NCBI GenBank assembly: GCA_012027055.1
Contig: VEPF01000188.1
Span: 1 to 9,134 of the forward strand
DNA from: Gemmatimonadota bacterium
GTDB taxonomy: Bacteria; Gemmatimonadota; Gemmatimonadetes; Longimicrobiales; RSA9
Length of the DNA stretch: 9,134 bases
Direction of reading: 5' to 3'
The translations under genes and the position numbers were made by a program. The notes beneath the pieces were generated by a model. The model was not told where the DNA came from and made no database searches. It saw nothing but the letters and a program-made list of their open reading frames with translations. Of this stretch, positions 1 to 6,765 are shown piece after piece (within the stretch, counting starts at the first letter, position 1; each line of letters opens with the position of its first letter).

Positions 1-725
1 ATGCCACCATCAACCACGATCACCTGCCCGGTGATGTACGCTGCGGCTGGGCCGGCCAGGAAGCGGACCACGGCGGCCACATCCGCAGCCGTGCCGAGTC
101 GGCCGAGCGCGATCTGCGCCTGCAGGGCTTCCCGGGCCGCCTCCCCCAGACTCGCCGTCATCTCCGTCTCGATGAAGCCGGGCGCGACCGCATTGCAGAG
201 CACATTGCGCGACGCCAGCTCCTTGGCCACCGACTAGGTCAGCCCGCTCAGGCCGGCCTTGGAAGCAGCATAGTTGGCCTGACCCTTGTTCCCGGTCAAC
301 CCCACCACGCTTGCGATGTTGATGATCCGGCCCTGACGGCGGCGCATCATCCCCCTGGCCGCCGCCCTGATGGTGAGGAAGGCGCCTTTCAGGTTCGTGT
401 CCAGCACCCGGTCCCACTCCGTGTCACTCAGCCGCACCAGCAGGTTGTCGGCGGTGACGCCGGCGTTGTTCACCAGGATGTCGAGACCGCCCAGGTCAGT
501 TTCCACGTTCCTGACCAGCGCATCCACGGCCGCAGCGTCAGTGACATTGACCTCGTATGCCCGGTGGCCATCCCCGGGTAGCTCGGTCACCGATTCGCGG
601 GCACGCGCCAGATCCGCAACCGCGACCCTCGCCCCGGCTTCCGCCAGCTCGGCTGCGATGCTCCTGCCAATGCCCCGGCTGCCGCCGGTAACCAACGCAA
701 CCCGGCCGGCAAGTTCACTGGTCAT
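1..725 (-). CDS. fabG: 3-oxoacyl-ACP reductase FabG, 3' end cut by window edge, interrupted by in-frame TAG at codon 164
   Basis: NADPH-dependent reductase of type II fatty acid synthesis, reducing 3-oxoacyl-ACP to 3-hydroxyacyl-ACP in the cytosol. It is a classical short-chain dehydrogenase: cofactor loop TGGSRGIG (residues 13-20), NNAG (86-89), catalytic Asn111, Ser139, Tyr152 and Lys156 in the YxxxK motif. A TAG at codon 164 replaces the residue that is usually Lys in FabG (E. coli reads F-S-K-S-L here). After it the same frame continues cleanly for 77 codons with family features (NAVAPGFIETEMT, then ITGQVIVVDGG) up to the window edge, a few codons short of the usual 244-248. The frame shows no other decay, so the gene is either functional through suppression, very recently broken, or misread. 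The piece before the stop (163 aa) lacks the substrate-side helices and C-terminal strand and should be inactive. The ATG overlaps the fabD stop (ATGA) with a G-rich ribosome site just upstream. acpP and fabF probably follow beyond position 1. Confidence 0.9.
234..236 (-). other. In-frame amber codon inside fabG
   Basis: The plus strand reads CTA, so the fabG frame reads ACC TAG TCG. A single A-to-T change from AAG would create it, and Lys is the usual residue here. The rpmF terminator has the same TAG TCG context, so the following triplet does not mark this codon as special. Confidence 0.9.
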
Positions 726-1657
726 GATGCCCCCCATCTGTGAGCGAACGCCGCCACGTCCGGCGGCGCGCCGATAGCCATCGCCTCGGCGCTCCGATCG
801 ATACGCTTCAGCAGCCCATGCAGCACACTGCCTGGGCCGAGCTCGAAGAACCGGTCGACACCTGCGTCCAGCATGGTACGCATGGAAGCGGCCCAGCGCA
901 CGGGGGACGTGAGCTGGCGGACCAGCAAGTCACGGGCGCTGCCAACGTCGGCTATCGCCTCCGCGGTCACGTTCGAGACCACCGGGAAGGCAGGCGGCGC
1001 CATCGGCAGGCCCCCCAGGCGGGCCCGCAACCCAGCCTGCGCGACCTGCATGAGCGGGGAATGGAACGCGCCCGAGACGTTCAGACGCACCACCCGCCGC
1101 GCTCCCGCCGCGCGCGCCAGCTCCATCGCCCGCTCCACGGCGGCGACGTCCCCGCTGATCACGAGCTGGCCGGGGGAGTTGTAGTTGGCGGCGACACAAT
1201 CACCGCCGGCCTGCGTCGCATCCCGGCACACCTGCTCGAGCACCTCATCGGCGATGCCCAGCACGGCGGCCATGGTACCGGGCCGCTCAGCGCCGCTCTT
1301 CTGCATCAGTTCTCCGCGCAATCGCACCGTGCGCACGGCATCGGCGAAGCCGAGGCTCCCGGCCGCCACCCAGGCCGTGAACTCGCCGAGTGAATGCCCG
1401 GCCGCGAGCGTGACGGGCCCGAGCTGGTCGGCAATGACCCGGAGCACGGCCACGGAGTGGACCAGGATTGCGGGTTGCGCGTTGCCGGTTGCGACCAGCC
1501 CCTGCTCCGGGCCTTCCCAGCAGAGCTTCGAGAGCCTGAAGCCGAGCACGTCATCCGCTTCTTCAAAGGTAGCCCGGGCGGAATGATAGGCACCGGCCAG
1601 CTCGAGACCCATGCCGACGAACTGCGAGCCCTGACCCGGGAACAGCAGACCTACCAC
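722..1657 (-). CDS. fabD: Malonyl-CoA:ACP transacylase FabD
   Basis: Transfers the malonyl group from CoA to acyl carrier protein, supplying the extender unit for fatty acid elongation. The 311-residue product has the family length and its key motifs: GQGSQ (9-12, oxyanion side), the nucleophile elbow GHSLGE with Ser89, VRLRGELMQ with the malonate-binding Arg114, GAFHSPLM with catalytic His199, and the late ELGPGSVL motif (272-279). Translation starts at a GTG whose bases overlap the fabH stop in the string GTGGTAG; no better ATG exists, because the next Met is past the GQGSQ motif. The stop overlaps the fabG start as ATGA. Both overlaps suggest coupled translation in a fabH-fabD-fabG run. 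All catalytic residues are present. Confidence in function is high. Confidence 0.96.
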   Translation of the reverse strand: MVGLLFPGQGSQFVGMGLELAGAYHSARATFEEADDVLGFRLSKLCWEGPEQGLVATGNAQPAILVHSVAVLRVIADQLGPVTLAAGHSLGEFTAWVAAGSLGFADAVRTVRLRGELMQKSGAERPGTMAAVLGIADEVLEQVCRDATQAGGDCVAANYNSPGQLVISGDVAAVERAMELARAAGARRVVRLNVSGAFHSPLMQVAQAGLRARLGGLPMAPPAFPVVSNVTAEAIADVGSARDLLVRQLTSPVRWAASMRTMLDAGVDRFFELGPGSVLHGLLKRIDRSAEAMAIGAPPDVAAFAHRWGAS

Positions 1658-2643
1658 CGCAGCACCGCCGAGGCCCAGGTGTAGCCCGCGCCGAACGCGA
1701 CCGCGTGGAGGCGGTCGCCGCGCCGGATCCGCCCCTGCTCCAGCGCCTCATCCAGGGCTATCGGGATCGTGGCGGAACTCGTGTTCCCATACCGGTCGAT
1801 GTTCACGAACACCTTGTCCAGAGGGATGCTCGTATGCTTGGCGGGGGCCTCGATGATCCGCATGTTGGCCTGGTGCGGGATCAGCAGGGCGATGTCCTCA
1901 CTGGTCAGGCCCGCCTTCATGAGCGCCTGGTCGGCTGCCTCGGCCATGCTCCGAACCGCCGACTTGAACACCTCCCGACCGGCCATCCGCACCAGGTGGG
2001 ACCGGTCATCGAGAACGGCTGCGTCCATCGGCACGCGCACTCCTCCGGCCGGCCTCCAAAGCAATTCCGCGAGATTCCCGTCCGAACGGATGTAGCTCGA
2101 GAGCAGGCCGCTGGATTCGGTCGCCTTCCGCACCACCACGGCGCCGGCGCCGTCCCCGAAGAGCACGCAGGTCTGCCGGTCGGTCCAGTCCACGATCCCG
2201 CTCATCTTCTCGGTGGCCACCACCAGGGCGATCTCCGCACGCCCCGCGGCGATGTGGCCCTCCGCCGCCTGCAGCGCGTAGATGAACCCGGAACAGGCGG
2301 CCGACACGTCGTATGCCGCCGCGTTGCCGGCCCCGAGCAGTGCCTGCAGGTCGCAGGCGGTGGACGGGAGCAATCGATCGGGGGTTGCGGTCGCTACCAC
2401 GATGACGTCGATCTCCCCGGGGTGCACCCAGGCCCGGTCCATCGCGATGCGAGCCGCTCTTGCGCCCATCTCCGCCGCGCCCATGTCCGGCGGCGCGATT
2501 CGGCGCTCGCGGATCCCGGTGCGCTCCCTGATCCACGCGTCGCTCGTATCCACCAGCTTCTGGAGCTCGAAGTTGGTCAGCACGCGGTCGGGGAGGTAGC
2601 GCCCGGTGGCGACGATTTCTACCAGCGGCTTCGGTGATTTCAT
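1651..2643 (-). CDS. fabH: 3-oxoacyl-ACP synthase III FabH
   Basis: Condenses acetyl-CoA (or another primer acyl-CoA) with malonyl-ACP, the first step of type II fatty acid synthesis. The 330-residue thiolase-fold protein carries the full triad: Cys117 in SAACSGF, His257 in IPHQANMRI and Asn287 in YGNTSSAT. The usual ending GAGYTW...VLRW shows that the TAG stop is genuine. The ATG overlaps the plsX stop (ATGA), with GGAAGGGG immediately upstream as ribosome site. Primer preference (acetyl versus branched chain) cannot be judged from the sequence alone. Position between plsX and fabD is the common bacterial arrangement. Confidence 0.96.
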   Translation of the reverse strand: MKSPKPLVEIVATGRYLPDRVLTNFELQKLVDTSDAWIRERTGIRERRIAPPDMGAAEMGARAARIAMDRAWVHPGEIDVIVVATATPDRLLPSTACDLQALLGAGNAAAYDVSAACSGFIYALQAAEGHIAAGRAEIALVVATEKMSGIVDWTDRQTCVLFGDGAGAVVVRKATESSGLLSSYIRSDGNLAELLWRPAGGVRVPMDAAVLDDRSHLVRMAGREVFKSAVRSMAEAADQALMKAGLTSEDIALLIPHQANMRIIEAPAKHTSIPLDKVFVNIDRYGNTSSATIPIALDEALEQGRIRRGDRLHAVAFGAGYTWASAVLRW

Positions 2644-3668
2644 GCCCCTTCCGATCGATCGGCGTGGCCCGGTGCCGTCGCATCCCCCGCGTGACCCTCG
2701 GCGCGGAAGGCGCGGCGGATGTGGCCCAGCACGTGCGACTCCCGGGCCCGCACCGCCACGCGAATCGCGTTGCGGATGGCCTGAGGCGGGGAGCCGCCGT
2801 GGCAGATGATGGTGACGCCGTTCACGCCCAGCAGCGGCGCGCCGCCGTACTCTGTGTAGTCGAAGGCGCTGAGTACCTGCTCCAGGTCCAGCCGGACGCT
2901 GGCCTCATCGAGTGCCCGCCGCATCAACCCGTGCATGAGGTGAGTCACCGACTCGTAGAACTTCAACAACACGTTGCCGACGCAGCCGTCCGCGACCAGC
3001 ACATCGCAGGTACCCCGGATCACGTCCCGACCTTCGATGTTGCCCACGAAGTTCAGACCGCTCTCCGCCAGCAGGCGGTGGGCTTCGACCGTCAGTTCGT
3101 CGCCCTTCTCCGGTTCCTCGCCGATGTTGAGCAGACCCACCCGCGGGTGCGGCCGCCGCCAGACATCGTGCATGTACACCGAGCCGAGTCGACCGAACTG
3201 CAGCAGGTGCTGCGGCCGGCAATCCACGTTGGCACCCGCATCGAGCAGGAGCAGCGGTTGCGCCGCGGTGGGCAGGACGGTGCCGATGGCCGGGCGATCT
3301 ACCCCGGGAAGGGCTCGCAGCAGGAAGAGCGACGCGGCCATGACCGCTCCGGTCGAACCGGCGCTCACGAACGCATCCGCCCTGCCTTCCCGCTGCAGCT
3401 TCAGGCCGACCACGATCGAGGAGTGCGGCTTCCGCCGCACGGCGGACGCAGCGGATTCCGACGGCGCGATCAGCTCCGGAGCATGATGGATCTCCAGCCG
3501 CCCCGTCGGATAGTCGCCCCAACGCGCCACCTCCGGCTCGATGCGGGCCTGGTCGCCCACCAGCACGATGGTGAAGTCACCGGGCAGTTCGCGCAGCGCC
3601 GCCAGCGCACCCTGAACCTCTACGGCAGGGTGCTGATCCGTTCCCATGGCGTCGAGCGCGATCCGCAC
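2640..3668 (-). CDS. plsX: Phosphate acyltransferase PlsX
   Basis: Converts acyl-ACP and phosphate to acyl-phosphate, the donor used by PlsY for the first acylation of glycerol-3-phosphate; a soluble or peripheral membrane enzyme linking fatty acid and phospholipid synthesis. The 342-residue product shows the family motifs in order: MRIALDAMGTDQHP at the N terminus, SAGSTGA (102-108), LLDAGANVD (141-149), NIGEE with KG (181-189), GNIEGRD (209-215), ADGCVGN (226-232; relatives usually have Phe where Cys229 stands) and YGGAPLLGV (274-282). The start is GTG, chosen because it begins the conserved N terminus and has GAGG five bases upstream. It lies 11 bp after rpmF. The last 20 or so residues are an Ala/Gly/His-rich tail with no recognisable motif. 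Confidence 0.95.
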   Translation of the reverse strand: MRIALDAMGTDQHPAVEVQGALAALRELPGDFTIVLVGDQARIEPEVARWGDYPTGRLEIHHAPELIAPSESAASAVRRKPHSSIVVGLKLQREGRADAFVSAGSTGAVMAASLFLLRALPGVDRPAIGTVLPTAAQPLLLLDAGANVDCRPQHLLQFGRLGSVYMHDVWRRPHPRVGLLNIGEEPEKGDELTVEAHRLLAESGLNFVGNIEGRDVIRGTCDVLVADGCVGNVLLKFYESVTHLMHGLMRRALDEASVRLDLEQVLSAFDYTEYGGAPLLGVNGVTIICHGGSPPQAIRNAIRVAVRARESHVLGHIRRAFRAEGHAGDATAPGHADRSEGA

Positions 3669-3679
3669 GGATGCCTCGA

Positions 3680-3862
3680 CTAGATCTCCTCGACCTCTAC
3701 GACCTGCTCACCCTTGTACGTGCCGCAAGACGGGCACACTCGATGCGGCAGCTTCGGGTCACCGCACTTCGGACAACGGTTCGACGCCGGCAGCTCCGCC
3801 TTGTGCTCGCCGCGCCGCTTGCGCTTCCGCTGCTTCGATACTCGCCTCTTCGGGACGGCCAT
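3680..3862 (-). CDS. rpmF: 50S ribosomal protein L32
   Basis: Small structural protein of the large ribosomal subunit, 60 residues as expected. The conserved start MAVPKRRVSKQRKRKRR is followed by a complete zinc ribbon of the C+ type: Cys30, Cys33, Cys43 and Cys46 (CPKC and CPSC). The tail VEVEEI then TAG is a normal L32 ending, so this TAG works as a terminator. An upstream in-frame extension exists but is not needed, since AGGGGG sits correctly before the chosen ATG. It lies 13 bp after yceD and 11 bp before plsX, the widely conserved yceD-rpmF-plsX order. Retention of all four cysteines suggests no zinc-independent version is used here. Confidence 0.97.
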   Translation of the reverse strand: MAVPKRRVSKQRKRKRRGEHKAELPASNRCPKCGDPKLPHRVCPSCGTYKGEQVVEVEEI

Positions 3863-3875
3863 CTTACCCCCTGGG

Positions 3876-4382
3876 TCACTCGGGCGGACGCCGCAGCGCC
3901 GCCCAACGATCGTCAACCACCGTCTTGGTGCAGCCGCATTCGACCAGGTTCCGGTTGCCGCCGCAATGCGGGCAAAACCCCCGGCAATCCGGATCGCACA
4001 GCACGTACTCCGGCACCGCCAGCGCTACCTGCTCCCAGATCGCCGGGAGCAAGTCCAGCTCCCGACTCCTGGCCGGAAGCGCATACACGTCTTCGGATTC
4101 CGCCTCCGCCTCGCTGATGCCCGCGCGGAACAGCCAGGTGACCTCCTCGGCTATCTCGTGCGCCACCGGCGCCAGGCACCGACGACAGGTCAATGCCGCC
4201 CGACTGTCCAGGCGACCACGCACCACCGCGTCCGGCCCGGCCTGCTGTACTTCCAGCACCACCGTGAGCGGTTCCTTCAAGACGATCCCGGCGTCGGCCC
4301 AGCCCGGGTCGTCCGCCGGGATCTCCGCCTCGACCTCGAGCCGCCGCTGCTTGTGTAGCAGGCCAAGATCGACATTCAGCAT
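3876..4382 (-). CDS. yceD: YceD family protein (DUF177), 23S rRNA accumulation protein
   Basis: DUF177/YceD proteins are usually encoded just upstream of rpmF and are linked to 23S rRNA accumulation or large-subunit assembly. The biochemical role is unsettled. The 168-residue product has the two family cysteine clusters: LTCRRCL (Cys66, Cys69) and CDPDCRGFCPHC (Cys129, Cys133, Cys137, Cys140), followed by CGC (149-151), suggesting metal binding. An acidic stretch (about 90-99) separates the halves. The ATG at 4382 was preferred over one at 4406 because family members begin with this M-L-x-x-D-L pattern. No clear ribosome site precedes it, and the best upstream promoter would place the transcript start almost on the ATG, so leaderless translation is possible. 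It is the first gene of the lipid cluster. The cluster's promoter probably lies in the 167-bp gap upstream. Confidence 0.88.
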   Translation of the reverse strand: MLNVDLGLLHKQRRLEVEAEIPADDPGWADAGIVLKEPLTVVLEVQQAGPDAVVRGRLDSRAALTCRRCLAPVAHEIAEEVTWLFRAGISEAEAESEDVYALPARSRELDLLPAIWEQVALAVPEYVLCDPDCRGFCPHCGGNRNLVECGCTKTVVDDRWAALRRPPE

Positions 4383-4390
4383 AGTCGTTA

Positions 4391-4419
4391 AAGATGCCGG
4401 AAACACATGGTGCTGTCAA
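4391..4419 (-). promoter_or_regulatory. Candidate sigma-70 promoter for the yceD-rpmF-plsX-fabHDG operon
   Basis: On the minus strand a perfect TTGACA (4419-4414) is followed after exactly 17 bp by CATCTT (4396-4391). CATCTT matches TATAAT at three positions, including the important second A and last T. Transcription would begin about 4382-4385, on or next to the yceD ATG, implying a leaderless message. This is the only gap in the window with a convincing -35 element. The -10 is weak, so confidence is moderate. Confidence 0.5.
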
Positions 4420-4436
4420 TCCGACCGCACCGGCAT
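4394..4436. repeat. 7-bp inverted repeat bracketing the candidate promoter
   Basis: ATGCCGG (4394-4400) and CCGGCAT (4430-4436) are perfect inverted copies with 29 bp between them. One arm overlaps the -10 region and the other lies just upstream of the -35. The layout fits a two-site operator, but seven-base arms can arise by chance in GC-rich DNA. Confidence 0.35.
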
Positions 4437-4530
4437 GACACACCTGCCGCGGGCCGGGATGTATGAAGAACCCGCGACGGCGATACTTGATCCCCGCCCG
4501 TGCCTCGGCTCTTGCCGACAGCCCCTGCGC

Positions 4531-4546
4531 CCGGCCTCCGGGCCGG
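4531..4546 (-). terminator. GC-rich hairpin just after ndk, possible terminator
   Basis: Three bases after the ndk TGA the transcript can form CCGGCC-CGGA-GGCCGG, a 6-bp perfect stem with a four-base loop; an overlapping alternative pairs GCCCGG with CCGGGC. No run of U follows, so it is not a classical intrinsic terminator. It may stabilise the 3' end or act with Rho. Confidence 0.35.
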
Positions 4547-4549
4547 CCG

Positions 4550-4969
4550 TCAGATCCAGTCGGCCTCGGCGAAGAAGAAGGCGGCTTCGCGGGCGGCGTT
4601 CTCGTCCGAGACGGAGGCGAGGAAGGCGTTGCGCTCCTAGGATACGGCGAAATGGGCGCGCACGGTGCCGGGGGCGGCTTCGGCGGGATCGGTAGCGCCG
4701 ATCACGTCGCGGAGCTTGCTCACGGCGTCGGGGTCGGAGCGTTCGAGCAGGATCGGAATGCAGGGGCCGGAGGTCATGAAGCGGACCAGGGCCCCGTAGA
4801 ACGGCCGGTCCCGGTGAACCGTGTAGAAAGCCCCGGCCTGGGTTTCGGAGAGGTGCAGCATGCGGATGGCGCGGATGCGGAACCCGCTCTCTTCGAGGTG
4901 GGCGAGGATCCGCCCGGCGAGGCCGCGGCCGACGGCATCGGGCTTGATGATGGTCAGGGTGAAGCTCAT
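4550..4969 (-). pseudogene. ndk: Nucleoside diphosphate kinase, interrupted by in-frame TAG and lacking the catalytic histidine
   Basis: NDK moves the gamma phosphate between nucleoside triphosphates and diphosphates through a phosphohistidine. The frame spans 139 codons plus TGA, normal for bacterial NDK. The first 110 residues are well preserved: TIIKPDAV (6-13), AFYTVHRDRPFY (47-58), FMTSGPC (64-70), IGATDPAEA (90-98) and GTVRAHFA (101-108). Codon 111 is TAG, where many homologues have a variable residue, sometimes Lys. The same frame then gives ERN, matching the usual N-x-x-H-G-S-D block up to Asn114, but the block reads N-A-F-L-A-S-V, so catalytic His117 is Leu, Gly118 is Ala and Asp120 is Val. 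The NDK-like ending SDENAAREAAFFFAE resumes at once. Even with readthrough the product should be unable to form phosphohistidine. AGGAG sits four bases before the ATG, 11 bp after the EIIA-CBS gene. Either a pseudogene, a repurposed protein or a local sequence error. Confidence 0.85.
4637..4639 (-). other. In-frame amber codon inside ndk
   Basis: The frame reads TCC TAG GAG at codon 111. The 110-residue product ending here would lack Asn114, the His117 position and the last helix. It is again one A-to-T change from AAG, although the ancestral residue is less certain than in fabG. Confidence 0.9.
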
Positions 4970-4973
4970 GTCG

Positions 4974-4978
4974 CTCCT
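4974..4978 (-). promoter_or_regulatory. Ribosome binding site of ndk
   Basis: AGGAG on the minus strand, four bases before the ndk ATG at 4969. It fixes that start against the longer in-frame extension into the preceding gene. Confidence 0.75.
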
Positions 4979-4980
4979 GT

Positions 4981-5865
4981 TCAGCGGGCAAACAGTTTTC
5001 GGATGAGGTCGCCGCGGGTAAGGAACCCGGTGAGCTTCCCCTCGCAGGTGACGGGCAGCTGTTCGACGTCCTTGTTGATCATGAGATTGGCGGCCTCTTC
5101 GAGGGAGAGGTCCTCGGAGACGCACATCACGGAACGGGTCATGACGTCGCGCACGGTGAGGTGCTCGGCCAGTTCTACGCCGGCGGCATCCAACTGCAGA
5201 TCGGCCCGCGGCACGCGGGGCAGCAGGCCGCGCATGATGTCACGCTCGCTGATGCTGCCGAGGACCTCGTCCTTCTCGCCCACGACGGGCAGGGCGCGCA
5301 GGCGTTTGCGGACCAGCAGATCGACGGCTTCCCGGATGGGGGTGGCCGGGGAGACCGGTCGCACGTCCTGGCTCATGATGTCGCGCACCGTGAGCTTGGG
5401 GAGGACCTGCAGGTCAGCGGTCCGCGTGGCGTCCATGACCTGATCCGGGGTGCTCGCGCCGAGGATGCGCTCCACCAGTGCAGCGTCGCGGAAGACGCGC
5501 GCGAGCGCTGACACCACCTGGAGATAGCTGCTGGCAGCGCTGGGCGGCGCGAGGATGAGCACGACGATGCGCGGCGCCGCTTCGTTGGCGAGCCCTTCCG
5601 GGTCGAGCGCCTCGGAGGCGCCGCCGAGGGCGAGCGTGCGGCGATCCGCGCTGCCGGTGCGGAAGTGCGGCAGGGCGACGCGCGGACCGATGCAGACGAT
5701 GTCGCGCGCGCGTTGCCCGGCGAGCGCGGCCGCGAGCGCATCCTGGTCGCCGATGCGGCCCAGTTCCGCGAGCCGGCTGACCAGCGCCTCGAGCGCGGTG
5801 CGCAGGCTGCGCGCCGCGAGCGGCGCGATGATGTGTTCCCTGGGAAGCAGTTCACCGAGGCGCAT
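4981..5865 (-). CDS. PTS EIIA (fructose/nitrogen type) domain fused to two CBS domains
   Basis: A 294-residue cytosolic protein with two parts. Residues about 1-147 match the PTS_EIIA_2 domain (fructose/mannitol and EIIA-Ntr type), including the phosphoacceptor motif VALPHFRT with His67 and the helical SSYLQVVSALARVFRD segment (112-127). Residues about 159-215 and 236-291 are CBS repeats, each opening with LTVRDxM and showing the V-L-G-S-I-S-E-R-D-I or L-T-G-F-L-T-R-G-D-L ending. CBS pairs commonly bind AMP, ATP or related ligands. No permease parts (EIIB, EIIC) are nearby, so a regulatory rather than sugar-transport role is inferred: phosphorylation at His67 read together with adenylate level. 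It begins six bases after sucD with no clear ribosome site, suggesting coupling, and ends 11 bp before ndk. The partner and target are unknown. Confidence 0.85.
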   Translation of the reverse strand: MRLGELLPREHIIAPLAARSLRTALEALVSRLAELGRIGDQDALAAALAGQRARDIVCIGPRVALPHFRTGSADRRTLALGGASEALDPEGLANEAAPRIVVLILAPPSAASSYLQVVSALARVFRDAALVERILGASTPDQVMDATRTADLQVLPKLTVRDIMSQDVRPVSPATPIREAVDLLVRKRLRALPVVGEKDEVLGSISERDIMRGLLPRVPRADLQLDAAGVELAEHLTVRDVMTRSVMCVSEDLSLEEAANLMINKDVEQLPVTCEGKLTGFLTRGDLIRKLFAR

Positions 5866-5871
5866 GGCGAC

Positions 5872-6753
<882 letters not shown>

Positions 6754-6765
6754 GATGGCTGCCCG

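Noticed and set aside
1..237. Plus-strand frame of 78 codons at the left edge
   Set aside because: It is antisense to the conserved 3' part of fabG and has no features of its own.
4383..4406. Longer yceD start at the ATG at 4406 (eight extra residues)
   Set aside because: Family members start at the M-L-x-x-D-L pattern, and the candidate promoter would begin transcription downstream of 4406. It remains possible if another promoter is used.
234..4639. Genome-wide reassignment of TAG to an amino acid
   Set aside because: fabH, rpmF and sucC end in TAG at exactly the expected C-termini; readthrough of fabH or rpmF would add unrelated residues.
4550..4969. Frameshift pair as the cause of the odd ndk active-site region
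   Set aside because: The residues before and after align to NDK at constant length in one frame, so substitutions explain it and no insertion or deletion is needed.
4416..4991. Open frame of 191 codons overlapping ndk in another frame
   Set aside because: It is a shifted copy of the ndk region with Arg/Pro-rich sequence and no family match, while the NDK frame has clear motifs and a ribosome site.
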